A stretch of DNA of 64,000 nucleotides from an uncultured Ruminococcus sp. (GCF_947301925.1 NZ_CAMYUE010000007.1:1-64000), one strand, 5' to 3'. Shown: positions 8,221-17,201, numbered from the stretch's first letter. Notes: generated by a model not told the origin, from the letters alone. Numbers and translations are program-made.

Positions 8221-8229
8221 ATTTGTCAA
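8201..8229 (-). promoter_or_regulatory. Perfect consensus promoter
   Basis: On the minus strand TTGACA (8229-8224), exactly 17 nt, TATAAT (8206-8201). It drives the 8059-6202 operon with an approximately 135-nt 5' leader that contains a GCAGCG/CGCTGC hairpin near 8100. Confidence 0.85.
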
Positions 8230-8336
8230 GAGGGTATTCACAATTATTTCCGTTCCGACAAAAAACGACAAGTGACAAATATCATCTTTTCAGCCGCCCG
8301 TGAATGTGGTATAATATTAAAAAAGGAGGCACAGCC

Positions 8337-9188
8337 ATGAAAAACATCACAGCAATACTTACCGCAGCATTACTCGCAGCAGGTCTTTTCTCATGCAGCC
8401 AAAAGAAAAACACAGCAGCAAAAAACGAGCTCAACGACTGGCAGAAGGAAGTACTTGCGGCAGAAGGGCTTCCCACGGAAGCCGATGAACTGACAGCCTC
8501 TCAGCTTCGCTCGATTCAGCGTATCTATGAGATGATAACCTACCTCAACGAAAAGTACGACGAGGAGTTCATCTATGCGGGATATCTGGAACCTGCGGCG
8601 AATCAGACGGAAACGCTGTATGCCTACCCGCGTTTACTGGGCAATGATTACGGCAGAAACACCGTTACAGTCAAGGCTGATAAAGACGGCTTTACTGATG
8701 ATTACAGTGACAGGTCTATCGTTGACTATGCTGAAGAAATGGCAAACGACTTTATGAAGGATTATTTTGATTCAGATCAGGTCATTGCTTTTTTCAAAGT
8801 CAACGCCTGCGATATTAAGAAAAACGAAGTGGAAAACGGTGATTTCCAGTGGAAACTCGGCGTTTCTGACATCATCTTTGTAAATGAAGACATTTGCAAT
8901 GCGGATCAGGTGGAAGAATTTGCCGTTAATTATGCAAAATGGCTTTATGAGCATGGATTAGACGGTATGCACAGGATCAATATAGTCAAGGATATGGATA
9001 TTACTCAAATAACCTATGGAGAGATCGCAGACATTTACGATTATGACAACTACCTCGGATACTACGTTTTCTTTTTTGACTCTGACACGGACCCGAGCAG
9101 GAAAAAGGTTTTACAAAGCCAGTGGCTAAATAAAGAAAGAGAGATGAATGAGTATACAAGGGAAGAATTCTTTTCTAAATACAACTAA
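8337..9188 (+). CDS. Lipoprotein of unknown function
   Basis: 283 aa from ATG 8337, chosen because AGGAGG lies 6 nt before it; an upstream in-frame codon at 8304 has no site. MKNITAILTAALLAAGLFSC is a lipoprotein signal with a near-canonical lipobox ending at Cys20. The mature part is acidic, without recognised domains, and contains two regions rich in aromatic residues (YEMITYLNEKYDEEFIYAGY; DNYLGYYVFFFDSD). A TATAAT at 8310-8315 is the likely -10. It is divergent from the 8059-6202 operon and shares the upstream region holding the dyad operator. Confidence 0.75.
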   Translation: MKNITAILTAALLAAGLFSCSQKKNTAAKNELNDWQKEVLAAEGLPTEADELTASQLRSIQRIYEMITYLNEKYDEEFIYAGYLEPAANQTETLYAYPRLLGNDYGRNTVTVKADKDGFTDDYSDRSIVDYAEEMANDFMKDYFDSDQVIAFFKVNACDIKKNEVENGDFQWKLGVSDIIFVNEDICNADQVEEFAVNYAKWLYEHGLDGMHRINIVKDMDITQITYGEIADIYDYDNYLGYYVFFFDSDTDPSRKKVLQSQWLNKEREMNEYTREEFFSKYN

Positions 9189-9223
9189 AAACAGACGGCC
9201 ATAAGTCAGCCGTCCGCAAAAGC

Positions 9224-9247
9224 AAAGGGCGCACTGCTGTGCGCCCT
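9224..9247. terminator. Bidirectional terminator
   Basis: AAGGGCGCAC-TGCT-GTGCGCCCTT perfect hairpin between the convergent lipoprotein and symporter genes. A second hairpin GACGGC-N9-GCCGTC precedes it at 9193-9213. Confidence 0.75.
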
Positions 9248-9260
9248 TCATGTTTTCTCA

Positions 9261-10799
9261 TTAATTGTTGAGCTGTTCCTTTACCTTGTCGTATTCCTCG
9301 ATGATCTCGTCCTCGGGATAGCCCGTTGCCAGAGATACCGCGATTATTGCAACAAGTGCGCAGATGAATGCAGGAAGGAGCTCATATATAGCCAGAACTC
9401 CGCCCATGGGAGCAATGACGAACTTCCATACGAATACCATTACCGCACCGACAATGAGTCCTGCCATAGCGCCCCACTTGTTGGAACGCTTCCAGAAAAG
9501 GGCTGTCAGCATAACGGGTCCGAAGGTAGCGCCGAAGCCTGCCCACGCGAATGAAACTACTCTGAATACGGAGCTGTCCTGATCCCATGCCAGTATAACG
9601 CCGAAAACTGCGATGACCAGAAGAACTCCTCTTGCCACCAGCATAGACATCTTGTCGCTCATCTTCACGTTGAACACGCCCTTGAGGATATTCTCCGACA
9701 TAGAGGACGAAGCTGCAAGGAGCTGTGAATCAGATGTGGACATGGTGCAGGCAAGGATTCCTGCGAATACCAGACCTGCGATAACGGCAAGTCCTGCATG
9801 GTGCTCGCTCATGTACTGAGCCAGCTTGATAACAATAGTCTCGGAAGCGCTTCCCTCGAGGGTCTCCAGCTCCTCGCTGTTAGAGAGCGCGTTGCCGATA
9901 AATCCGATGAATATAGCGATACCCATTGAGATAACTACCCATACGGAGGCTATCCTTCTGGAGGTCTTTATCTTGTTCTTATCACTGATAGCCATGAAGC
10001 GGAGGAGGATATGAGGCATACCGAAGTAGCCAAGTCCCCACGCCAGCGTAGAGGCTATGGTCAGGGCGTTGTATTTGTCCGCGCCGCCTGTTTCGGTGTT
10101 ATGGATATGGCTCAGTGAGAAATAGCCTGCGATATTATCCGCATTGTCGATAACATTGCTTACACCGCCAACTGAATTGATACCGAAGATAACTATGCTT
10201 ATAAGAGCAACGGTCATAACGATACTTTGTATAAGGTCAGTGGTGCTGGCAGCAAGGAAGCCGCCTGTGCAGGTGTAGGAAATGATGATAGCCGCACTGA
10301 TTATCATTGCCATGTGATAATCCCAGCCGAAAAGCGAATGGAACAGCTTTCCGCAGGCCGAGAAGCCCGATGCGGTATAGGGCACGAAGAATATGAGTAT
10401 GATAACTGCGGATATTCCCATGAGACCCTTGGTCTTTTCCTTGAATCGCTGTGAGAAGAAATCGGGAATAGTTATCGCACCGCAGTGCTGGCTGTAGACT
10501 CTCAGGCGCTTTGCCACGATGAGCCAGTTGAGGTAGGTACCCACTGCAAGACCGATAGCTGTCCAGCCTGCCTCCGCGCCGCCTGTGAGGTAGGCAACTC
10601 CGGGGAGACCCATAAGGAGCCAGCTGCTCATATCGGAAGCCTCTGCGCTCATAGCCGTTACCAGCGGTCCCAGCTTACGTCCGCCGAGGTAGAAGTCCCC
10701 GACGTTCTCGTTTTTTCCGGAGAATATGAAACCTACTGTTACCATTCCCACAAGGTAGGCGATAATAGTCCCCAGAACGATATAATCTGTTGTGTTCAT
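9261..10799 (-). CDS. putP: Sodium/proline symporter (SSF family)
   Basis: 512 aa polytopic membrane protein with about 13 predicted transmembrane segments. It has the PutP pattern: N-terminal YIVLGTIIAYLVGMVTVGF, GGRKLGPLVTAMSAEASDMS around the Na+ site, GLPGVAYLTGGAEAGW, and CTMSTSDSQLLAASSS in the middle. It should import proline or a related amino acid with Na+; the substrate is inferred from family resemblance. AGGAGG precedes the ATG and a strong promoter lies at 10844-10872. It appears monocistronic. Confidence 0.92.
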   Translation of the reverse strand: MNTTDYIVLGTIIAYLVGMVTVGFIFSGKNENVGDFYLGGRKLGPLVTAMSAEASDMSSWLLMGLPGVAYLTGGAEAGWTAIGLAVGTYLNWLIVAKRLRVYSQHCGAITIPDFFSQRFKEKTKGLMGISAVIILIFFVPYTASGFSACGKLFHSLFGWDYHMAMIISAAIIISYTCTGGFLAASTTDLIQSIVMTVALISIVIFGINSVGGVSNVIDNADNIAGYFSLSHIHNTETGGADKYNALTIASTLAWGLGYFGMPHILLRFMAISDKNKIKTSRRIASVWVVISMGIAIFIGFIGNALSNSEELETLEGSASETIVIKLAQYMSEHHAGLAVIAGLVFAGILACTMSTSDSQLLAASSSMSENILKGVFNVKMSDKMSMLVARGVLLVIAVFGVILAWDQDSSVFRVVSFAWAGFGATFGPVMLTALFWKRSNKWGAMAGLIVGAVMVFVWKFVIAPMGGVLAIYELLPAFICALVAIIAVSLATGYPEDEIIEEYDKVKEQLNN

Positions 10800-10843
10800 G
10801 TGTTCCTCCTTATAAAATAATTTAGGAATAATAGCTATTTTTT

Positions 10844-10872
10844 ATTATACATCATGTTTTTATTTTAGTCAA
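10844..10872 (-). promoter_or_regulatory. Promoter of putP
   Basis: Minus strand TTGACT (10872-10867), 17-nt spacer, TATAAT (10849-10844), in a very AT-rich stretch. Confidence 0.75.
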
Positions 10873-10932
10873 TATCAAAATCATGTAATATTCTATTAAT
10901 TATTGCGAAATCAATTCCATGAGCATAAAAAA

Positions 10933-10958
10933 TCACCGGATCCATACAGATCCGGTGA
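10933..10958 (-). terminator. Terminator of the vWA-PP2C operon
   Basis: TCACCGGATC / GATCCGGTGA 10-bp stem with a 6-nt loop; on the minus strand it is followed by TTTTTTATG. It lies 12 bp past the stop of the phosphatase gene. Confidence 0.85.
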
Positions 10959-10969
10959 CTTGTTATTGT

Positions 10970-12049
10970 TTATTCAGCACTTTCGGCTGTCTGAACGTCA
11001 GCTGTCTCACTGTTCTGCTCATCGGCAGCCTCTGCGTCTCCATCGGGAACGGGTTCCTCAACGGCCTGTGCAGGCATAACGTCCGTCACTACCTGCTGTG
11101 AGTCCTCGTCCACATAGACGATATCCCCGGGGACGGGCTCCTCAACCACAGGAGCGGCCGCTGCGATATCCTCGCGTATGCCGTCCGAGCAGGCACCGAG
11201 CTTCTGCATATTGATGATACCAGAGCAGGTAACGTCGTCGCCGCTGCCCTTCTTAGTCATGGCAGGCAGGAACTCGCCAAGCTGGCGCACCCCCTCCTCC
11301 ATGCCGTTCTCAACCATTGTAAGGGCAAGTCCGCGGAAGAAGCCGAAGAGCTGCTCCTCATTCCAGTAGGAATTCTCGACTCCGTCCGTGCAGAGAAATA
11401 CCGCAGCGGGAAGGAGTCCCTTGGGCAGGTAGAAGAACCTTGCGGACAGAGCCGCGTCGTCCTGACACATTGATGTGGTGACGTTCTCATAGCAGCGCGG
11501 ATCCTCGGGTATGGGAGCATACACGTTGCTGTCGCCGTCAATGACCACGCATTTTCCGTCGCCTATCTGAGCTCCGAAGGCATAGTCCTCTGTAACGGCC
11601 GCAAACAGCAGCGTTGTGCCGTAGGCGCCTATATACTCCCCGCGCTCATATCTTGTGCGATAATGTGCGAACTTCTCGGGTATGCGGTCAAGCTCCTCCT
11701 CGGTAAAGGGGTTGCTGATGAAGTCCTGCTCGGTCTTGTCGTGCCAGCGGGCGATTATGCTGCGCCAAAGCTGATTGAAGAGCTGCTCGCGCTGACGCTC
11801 ATCGGCCAGAGCTGTCTCCGCACCGTCCAGCACCTCAAGGAACTCCGCAACGCACTCCGCAGCACATTCAACGGCGAACCGCGAACCTCTGTCGGTACGC
11901 AGATAGCAGGCGCTTCCGTGGCCGTCCGCCGCTGCCGCAAAGGAATAGCCCTCATAGTCGGCAGCAAAGGAGCTGTCCTGACATATCTGCTCACGGCTGA
12001 GATGTGAAGCACCGATGCTCGTCTGAGCAAAGGAAATAAGTTTCTCCAT
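10970..12049 (-). CDS. PP2C-family protein phosphatase
   Basis: 359 aa. The N-terminal 260 residues form a PP2C-type domain: AQTSIGASH start, CQDSSF, AAADGHGSACY with the metal-binding Asp, FGAQIGDGKCVVID, LCTDGVENSYW and GSGDDVTCSGII near the end. The last 90 residues are Ala/Glu/Val-rich, acidic and probably unstructured. It lies 9 bp after the vWA gene with its GGTGAG site overlapping that gene's stop. vWA plus PP2C genes are two parts of the TerY-type phosphorylation triad described in tellurite-resistance-like systems; the usual third part, a kinase, is not next to it. Confidence 0.85.
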   Translation of the reverse strand: MEKLISFAQTSIGASHLSREQICQDSSFAADYEGYSFAAAADGHGSACYLRTDRGSRFAVECAAECVAEFLEVLDGAETALADERQREQLFNQLWRSIIARWHDKTEQDFISNPFTEEELDRIPEKFAHYRTRYERGEYIGAYGTTLLFAAVTEDYAFGAQIGDGKCVVIDGDSNVYAPIPEDPRCYENVTTSMCQDDAALSARFFYLPKGLLPAAVFLCTDGVENSYWNEEQLFGFFRGLALTMVENGMEEGVRQLGEFLPAMTKKGSGDDVTCSGIINMQKLGACSDGIREDIAAAAPVVEEPVPGDIVYVDEDSQQVVTDVMPAQAVEEPVPDGDAEAADEQNSETADVQTAESAE

Positions 12050-12058
12050 ATTCTCACC

Positions 12059-12796
12059 TTACCAGTCGGATTCGTCCCAGTCAGCGGTATTGGCGTCGCT
12101 CATAGCCTCGTCTGTCTGGGTCTGAACGTCCTCGGCAAGCTTCTTTGAGATCTCAACGGGGTCTGTATCACTGTCAACTGTGCTTGAATGGCTGGCGAAA
12201 ACGCTGGTGATAACACTGGCCTTTTCGATCATGAGCCTGAGCTGATCCTTGTTCTTTACGTCCAGGACCGTCTCGGAGCTTCCCGAGAAGCGTGCCAGAA
12301 CGTCTCTGTCGGCGTCGTCGCCGATAGCGAAGGCTATCTTGATGGAGCGCTTGAACCAGTTGTTCTTCTTCAGTGCGTCAAGGCCGCTCTCCCAGTTATC
12401 CGTGGGGCCGCCGTCGCTGAAGAGGAGTATTACAGGCGGATATGCGCCTGCGGCAGTCTGAAGGAAAACGTTTCTCGAAAGCTTCTTGTCCAGCTCCTTG
12501 CAGGCTGCTCCCAGATCGGTGACACCGCAGGCCTCGAAGGTCTTGAAGCGGTAGCCCTCGGGAGAAACAGGCTCGGGAGTTACCCACGAAGCTCCTGTGG
12601 AGAATTCAAGAACAGCGATCTTGATCTCGGCATCGTCGCTTTCGTCGCTTATCTCCTGCAAGGTCTGCATTACCTCCTCAAGAGCTGATTCTACCTGTCC
12701 TATCTTGCTGCCCTGCATACTTCCGGAAGTGTCGATGACATAGAAAAGGGTCATGACCTTTCTGACAGCAGGTGCGTAATCGTCTAAACCCGGCAT
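12059..12796 (-). CDS. von Willebrand factor A domain protein (TerY-like)
   Basis: 245 aa, essentially one vWA domain. The MIDAS motif DTSGSMQGSK (residues 23-32) is intact, with the downstream Thr in GVTDLGAA and the Asp in FSDGGPTDNW completing the metal site. The last 50 residues are acidic. No signal peptide, so cytoplasmic. A GGAGG site precedes the ATG and a TTGACT-N17-TATAAT promoter lies at 12894-12922. It forms a two-gene operon with the PP2C gene, suggesting a phosphorylation-linked metal-dependent scaffold. Confidence 0.85.
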   Translation of the reverse strand: MPGLDDYAPAVRKVMTLFYVIDTSGSMQGSKIGQVESALEEVMQTLQEISDESDDAEIKIAVLEFSTGASWVTPEPVSPEGYRFKTFEACGVTDLGAACKELDKKLSRNVFLQTAAGAYPPVILLFSDGGPTDNWESGLDALKKNNWFKRSIKIAFAIGDDADRDVLARFSGSSETVLDVKNKDQLRLMIEKASVITSVFASHSSTVDSDTDPVEISKKLAEDVQTQTDEAMSDANTADWDESDW

Positions 12797-12893
12797 GATT
12801 TTATCCTCCGTTCATATAATATTTCTGTCGGCAGAGATGCAGGAACTGCTCCGCAGCCCGTATCTGCCGTATTATTGCATTATGACAATATAC

Positions 12894-12922
12894 ATTATAC
12901 CACGAAAAGGAGCGGCAGTCAA
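12894..12922 (-). promoter_or_regulatory. Promoter of the vWA-PP2C operon
   Basis: Minus strand TTGACT (12922-12917), 17-nt spacer, TATAAT (12899-12894). Confidence 0.75.
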
Positions 12923-13037
12923 GCAGCAAATGTTCACACAAATTTAACATTTACAGTGGTGACATAATGCCGCATATAATGTATAATTAAATCACAGAGA
13001 CAAGATCGGAGGGATATGCCGTCAGGGACGGCGGATT

Positions 13038-14246
13038 ATGGAAAAAAGAGAGATCAAACGCTATATATTCATTGCTTTTCTGGCTGTGGCAGTATGTGTT
13101 ATCAGTCAGAACTTTTCGGTGCTCACAAGTCTTCTTTCCCTTGTTCTGGGAGCTCTCAAGCCCCTTTTCATCGGACTGATGATAGCATATATCTTCAACA
13201 TCATCATGAACTTCTTCGAGAAGCACTACTTCCCGAAAAGCAGCTCAAAGCTGATAACCTCAACGCGGCGGCCCCTGTGTCTGGTATTCTCGTTCACACT
13301 GGCCATAGCTGTCATAATACTCATTATGTACATCGTCGTGCCGGAGATAGGAAAGGCTTTCGGAGTGCTGTACGACGAGATACCGCCTGCCTTTACCAAG
13401 TCCAAGGACTTCATTATAGGCAAGCTGAAGGAATACCCCGAGATACAGGAACAGATAAGCACTGTCGAGTTCGACTGGGCCAAAATAGCCGAAAAGGCCT
13501 CAAAGCTGCTGACCTCGGGAGTTGCCGGAATACTCAGCTCCGCAATGGGCATAATAGGAGGACTGACCTCCGCCCTTACCAATCTGGTGCTGGGCGTCAT
13601 ATTCGCCATATACCTGCTTCTCCGCAAGGATAAGCTCATACGCGACGGCAACCGCATCAGGCGGATATGGTTCAGCGACGAAGTCAACAGGAAGCTGGGC
13701 CGCGTGTTCAGCACAGCCAACGAGACCTTCCAGAGCTTCTTCGTGGGACAGTTCGTTGAGGCTATAATCCTGGGCACGCTCTGCTTCATAGGCATGAAGA
13801 TGCTGAAGCTCCCCTACGCCGCAATGTCGGGCACTCTTGTGGGAGTAACGGCTTTCATCCCCATAGTCGGAGCTTTCCTCGGCGCAGGCATAAGCGCTTT
13901 CATCATACTGACGGTAGCCCCCATGAAGGCGCTGATATTCATAATATTCCTTGTGATACTCCAGCAGATAGAGGGCAACATCATATACCCAAAGGTGGTG
14001 GGCGGCAAGGTAGGCCTCCCAAGTATATGGACTCTGGCTGCCGTTACCATAGGCGGCGGACTGTTCGGCGTACTGGGCATGATACTGGGCGTACCGCTGG
14101 CAGCTACACTGTATAAGCTATCATTCTACAAGATAGAGGCAAAGGAAGCGGAGCTGGGCATAGCTTCTCCCGATGAGGAGAAGCCGAAAAAGCCGAAGAA
14201 ACAGAAGGCTCCCGCTAAAAACGCAAAAGCAAACAAAAAGAAGTAA
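13038..14246 (+). CDS. AI-2E family transporter
   Basis: 402 aa membrane protein of the AI-2E/PerM (PF01594) family: N-terminal pair of transmembrane segments, LKPLFIGLMIAYIFN, a soluble loop (residues about 105-165), then five to six segments with the family block GTLVGVTAFIPIVGAFLGAG and QQIEGNIIYPKVVGGKVGL. The last 35 residues are Lys/Ala/Pro-rich and basic, probably cytosolic. Family members include exporters and Na+/H+ antiporters; the substrate is unknown. The likely promoter is GTGACA-N17-TATAAT at 12959-12987. Confidence 0.88.
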   Translation: MEKREIKRYIFIAFLAVAVCVISQNFSVLTSLLSLVLGALKPLFIGLMIAYIFNIIMNFFEKHYFPKSSSKLITSTRRPLCLVFSFTLAIAVIILIMYIVVPEIGKAFGVLYDEIPPAFTKSKDFIIGKLKEYPEIQEQISTVEFDWAKIAEKASKLLTSGVAGILSSAMGIIGGLTSALTNLVLGVIFAIYLLLRKDKLIRDGNRIRRIWFSDEVNRKLGRVFSTANETFQSFFVGQFVEAIILGTLCFIGMKMLKLPYAAMSGTLVGVTAFIPIVGAFLGAGISAFIILTVAPMKALIFIIFLVILQQIEGNIIYPKVVGGKVGLPSIWTLAAVTIGGGLFGVLGMILGVPLAATLYKLSFYKIEAKEAELGIASPDEEKPKKPKKQKAPAKNAKANKKK

Positions 14247-14271
14247 CTCTGTCGGAGACAGTGTTACATTC

Positions 14272-14299
14272 TTAGCTCTTAGTTCTTAGCTCTAAGTTC
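14272..14299. repeat. Four tandem heptamers
   Basis: TTAGCTC, TTAGTTC, TTAGCTC, TAAGTTC in direct succession at 14272-14299, in the 298-bp gap between the AI-2E gene and pflB. The rest of the gap (14300-14479) shows nothing I can name. Confidence 0.7.
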
Positions 14300-14479
14300 T
14301 GTCAAATGCACAAATAAGCCAAACAAGTTCACACATTTTTGATACCCGTTATTGTGGGACAGGCGGAACAGACCTATTATCCGCAGCAGGACAGAAAGAT
14401 TTTTCCTGCGTAGCTCCCAATTTGTAATCTGATAAAACGAAAGCGGCGCTTTTTACAGCCCCGCAGGCAGATAAGGAGA

Positions 14480-14508
14480 TTGACAAAAGTTAAACAATGT
14501 GGTAATAT
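14480..14508 (+). promoter_or_regulatory. Promoter of the pfl operon
   Basis: TTGACA (14480-14485), 17-nt spacer, TAATAT (14503-14508); start codon 37 bp further on behind AAAGGAG. Confidence 0.75.
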
Positions 14509-14544
14509 AACCTTAGATAATATATTTCAAAGGAGTAATGTGTT

Positions 14545-16650
14545 ATGATCAGTACATGGCCAAAGGAGTGGGACGGTTTCAGAGAAGGCCGCTGGAGCTC
14601 CACATCAGTAAACGTCAGAGACTTCATAAAGAAGAATTACACTCCTTATGAGGGCGACGAAAGCTTCCTCGCAGGTCCCACGGAAGCCACAAGAAAGCTC
14701 TGGGATCAGGTCATGGAGCTTTCCCGTCAGGAAAGAGAAGCAGGCGGCGTCCTGGATATGGACACTAAGATCATTTCAACAATAACTTCACACGGCGCAG
14801 GCTATATCGACAAGGATCTGGAGCAGATAGTAGGTCTCCAGACGGACAAGCCCTTCAAGCGCTCCCTCCAGCCCTTCGGCGGTATCCGCATGGCTCAGCA
14901 GGCCTGCAGGGAGTACGGCTATGAGGTGGATCCCGAGGTCGTGGAGATCTTCACAAAGTACAGAAAGACTCATAATCAAGGCGTATTCGACGCCTATACT
15001 CCCGAGATGAGGCTCGCACGTCACTCCGCTATCCTGACGGGTCTCCCCGACGCCTACGGCAGAGGCCGTATCATCGGCGATTACCGCCGTGTAGCCCTCT
15101 ACGGAATAGACCTCCTCATCGAGGACAAGAAGCACCAGATAGATACCTCTCTGGTGAGAATGACTTCAAAGAATATCCGTCTCCGCGAGGAACTTGCCGA
15201 GCAGGTAAGAGCTCTTCAGGAACTGAAAAAGCTGGGCGAGATATATGGCTTCGATATATCAAGGCCCGCCGCCAACGCAAAGGAAGCGGTGCAGTGGCTC
15301 TACTTCGGCTATCTTGCCGCAGTAAAGGAGCAGAACGGCGCGGCTATGTCGCTGGGACGTACATCAACATTCCTGGATATATTCATTCAGCGCGACCTTG
15401 ACCGCGGCATACTCACCGAGGAACAGGCTCAGGAAATAATCGACCACTTCATCATGAAGCTCCGTATCGTAAAGTTTGCCCGTACTCCCGAGTACAATTC
15501 CCTGTTCTCGGGCGACCCCACATGGATAACCGAGTCCATAGGCGGCGTAAGCGTTGACGGTAATCACATGGTAACGAAAAACAGCTTCCGCTACCTGCAT
15601 ACCCTGGAGAACCTTGGCACAGCCCCCGAGCCCAATATGACCATACTCTGGTCAACGAAGCTGCCCAGAAAGTTCAAGGAATACTGCGCGAAGATATCCA
15701 TAAAGACCTCATCCATACAGTATGAGAACGACGACATGATGAGGGTGGTACACGGCGACGACTACGCTATCGCCTGCTGCGTATCCTCAATGGTAGTGGG
15801 CAAGGAGATGCAGTTCTTCGGAGCAAGGGCAAACCTTGCAAAGTGCCTGCTCTACGCCATAAACGGCGGTGTGGACGAGCGCCTCGGCATACAGGTAGGC
15901 CCCAAGTACAGACCAGTTGACAGCGAGTATCTGGACTTCAACGACGTCTGGGAAAAATACATGGATATGATGGAGTGGCTGGCAGGACTCTACGTCAACA
16001 CCCTCAACGTTATCCACTATATGCACGACAAGTACAGCTATGAGAGGCTTCAGATGGCTCTCCACGACAGGGACGTAAAGCGCTACTTCGCAACAGGTAT
16101 CGCCGGCCTTTCCGTTGTGGCAGACTCCCTCTCGGCTATAAAATACGCAAAGGTCAAGCCCATTCGCAGGGACATCGAGATAAAGGACAAGGCAGGCAAT
16201 GTTACAGGCGTCACAAAGAACGTTGTGGTCGACTACGAAATAGAGGGAGACTTCCCGAAATACGGCAACAACGACGACCGCGTGGACAAGCTGGCTGTTG
16301 AAGTGGTGCGCAGGTTTATGGACTGCGTGAGAAAGCACCACACCTACCGCGACAGTATCCCCACCATGTCCATACTCACTATCACCTCAAACGTGGTATA
16401 CGGCAAGAAGACAGGCAACACCCCCGACGGCAGAAAGCAGGGCGTTCCCCTTGCTCCCGGAGCTAACCCCATGCACGGCAGAGACACCCACGGCGCTGTA
16501 GCTTCGCTCTCATCTGTTGCAAAGCTGCCTTTCAGACACGCTCAGGACGGTATCTCCAATACCTTCTCCATTATCCCCAGTGCTCTCGGCAAGGATATGG
16601 AGGTATTCACAGGAGATCTGGACCTCGACAAGCTAAGAGAGGAAGAATGA
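14545..16650 (+). CDS. pflB: Pyruvate formate-lyase large subunit, lacking the glycyl-radical domain
   Basis: 701 aa. It converts pyruvate and CoA to acetyl-CoA and formate in anaerobic fermentation. The family is unmistakable: [30 protein letters not shown], and the catalytic Cys pair at 411-412 ([12 protein letters not shown]). The end is unusual: after [25 protein letters not shown] the protein stops, whereas standard PflB (about 760 aa) continues for some 60 residues containing the radical Gly in RVSGYAV. That missing domain is encoded separately at 16921-17160. The stop overlaps the next start as ATGA. No activating-enzyme gene is present in the window. Confidence 0.95.
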   Translation: MISTWPKEWDGFREGRWSSTSVNVRDFIKKNYTPYEGDESFLAGPTEATRKLWDQVMELSRQEREAGGVLDMDTKIISTITSHGAGYIDKDLEQIVGLQTDKPFKRSLQPFGGIRMAQQACREYGYEVDPEVVEIFTKYRKTHNQGVFDAYTPEMRLARHSAILTGLPDAYGRGRIIGDYRRVALYGIDLLIEDKKHQIDTSLVRMTSKNIRLREELAEQVRALQELKKLGEIYGFDISRPAANAKEAVQWLYFGYLAAVKEQNGAAMSLGRTSTFLDIFIQRDLDRGILTEEQAQEIIDHFIMKLRIVKFARTPEYNSLFSGDPTWITESIGGVSVDGNHMVTKNSFRYLHTLENLGTAPEPNMTILWSTKLPRKFKEYCAKISIKTSSIQYENDDMMRVVHGDDYAIACCVSSMVVGKEMQFFGARANLAKCLLYAINGGVDERLGIQVGPKYRPVDSEYLDFNDVWEKYMDMMEWLAGLYVNTLNVIHYMHDKYSYERLQMALHDRDVKRYFATGIAGLSVVADSLSAIKYAKVKPIRRDIEIKDKAGNVTGVTKNVVVDYEIEGDFPKYGNNDDRVDKLAVEVVRRFMDCVRKHHTYRDSIPTMSILTITSNVVYGKKTGNTPDGRKQGVPLAPGANPMHGRDTHGAVASLSSVAKLPFRHAQDGISNTFSIIPSALGKDMEVFTGDLDLDKLREEE

Positions 16651-16868
16651 TGAACACGCCCCATATACCCGAAGTCAATGACGATCCCGCAGAGCTGGCC
16701 GACCTTATAGATCAGCTCATGTCACAGGGAAGCGGTCATGTGAATATAGTTTCGGACGGCAGTTCTGAGCTGAAGGTGGACACCGTGAAAAGCACGGATA
16801 TATGCGGCACCAAAGGCGCCTGCTGTCAGCCTACCGAAAACGCTGTTGACGAAAACGATGAATTGTAG
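16647..16868 (+). CDS. Small Cys-containing protein between the two pfl genes
   Basis: 73 aa (71-72 if the second ATG is used), start overlapping the pflB stop in ATGA. It is acidic, with a C-terminal Cys cluster CGTKGACC (residues 53-60). The segment [20 protein letters not shown] loosely resembles the beginning of the glycyl-radical subunit ([20 protein letters not shown]), so it may be a degenerate relative of that domain, but the similarity is weak and judged by eye. I do not recognise a family. Its position, coupled to pflB and followed by the radical subunit, implies a role in PFL assembly, activation or regulation. Confidence 0.75.
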   Translation: MMNTPHIPEVNDDPAELADLIDQLMSQGSGHVNIVSDGSSELKVDTVKSTDICGTKGACCQPTENAVDENDEL

Positions 16869-16890
16869 GGAACGCCGCCCTCGGCGTTCC
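16869..16890 (+). promoter_or_regulatory. Intercistronic hairpin in the pfl operon
   Basis: GGAACGCCG-CCCT-CGGCGTTCC: a perfect 9-bp stem with a 4-nt loop directly at the stop of the 73-aa gene and 30 bp before the radical-subunit start. There is no T-tract, so it is more likely an RNA processing or stability element than a terminator. Confidence 0.7.
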
Positions 16891-16920
16891 ATAACGATAA
16901 AACAGAAAGGGAGAATTAAT

Positions 16921-17160
16921 ATGGATAACCAGAAACAGGTCGATAACCTCATTGAATTACTTGACGGCTACGTTGAAAAAGGCGGACACCACCTCAACGT
17001 AAACGTTTTCACCCGCGAAACTCTCCTTGACGCACAGGCTCACCCCGAGAAATACCCTCAGCTCACCGTAAGGGTCTCGGGCTATGCGGTAAACTTCGTA
17101 AAGCTCACAAAGGAACAGCAGGACGACGTTATCTCCCGTACATTCCACTCAGCACTGTGA
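16921..17160 (+). CDS. grcA: Stand-alone glycyl-radical subunit of pyruvate formate-lyase (GrcA-like)
   Basis: 79 aa corresponding almost exactly to the C-terminal domain of Pfl[21 protein letters not shown], then [20 protein letters not shown] with the radical Gly at residue 54, and [18 protein letters not shown] at the end. In E. coli the related YfiD/GrcA can replace an oxygen-cleaved PflB C-terminus, but there PflB itself is full length. Here the large subunit lacks this domain, so this protein should be an obligatory subunit carrying the radical. It has its own AAAGGGAG site and start, so it is not a frameshift product. A terminator follows at 17169. Confidence 0.93.
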   Translation: MDNQKQVDNLIELLDGYVEKGGHHLNVNVFTRETLLDAQAHPEKYPQLTVRVSGYAVNFVKLTKEQQDDVISRTFHSAL

Positions 17161-17168
17161 TAAAAAAC

Positions 17169-17200
17169 AAAGCCACAGTATCCTTTACTGTGGCTTTTTT
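17169..17200 (+). terminator. Terminator of the pfl operon
   Basis: AGCCACAGTA / TACTGTGGCT stem with a 5-nt loop and six T residues. Confidence 0.9.
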
Positions 17201-17201
17201 A

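Noticed and set aside
14545..17160. Frameshifted single pflB gene
   Set aside because: The glycyl-radical gene has its own start and ribosome site, an additional coupled ORF lies between, and sequence is missing nowhere; a true split is the better reading.
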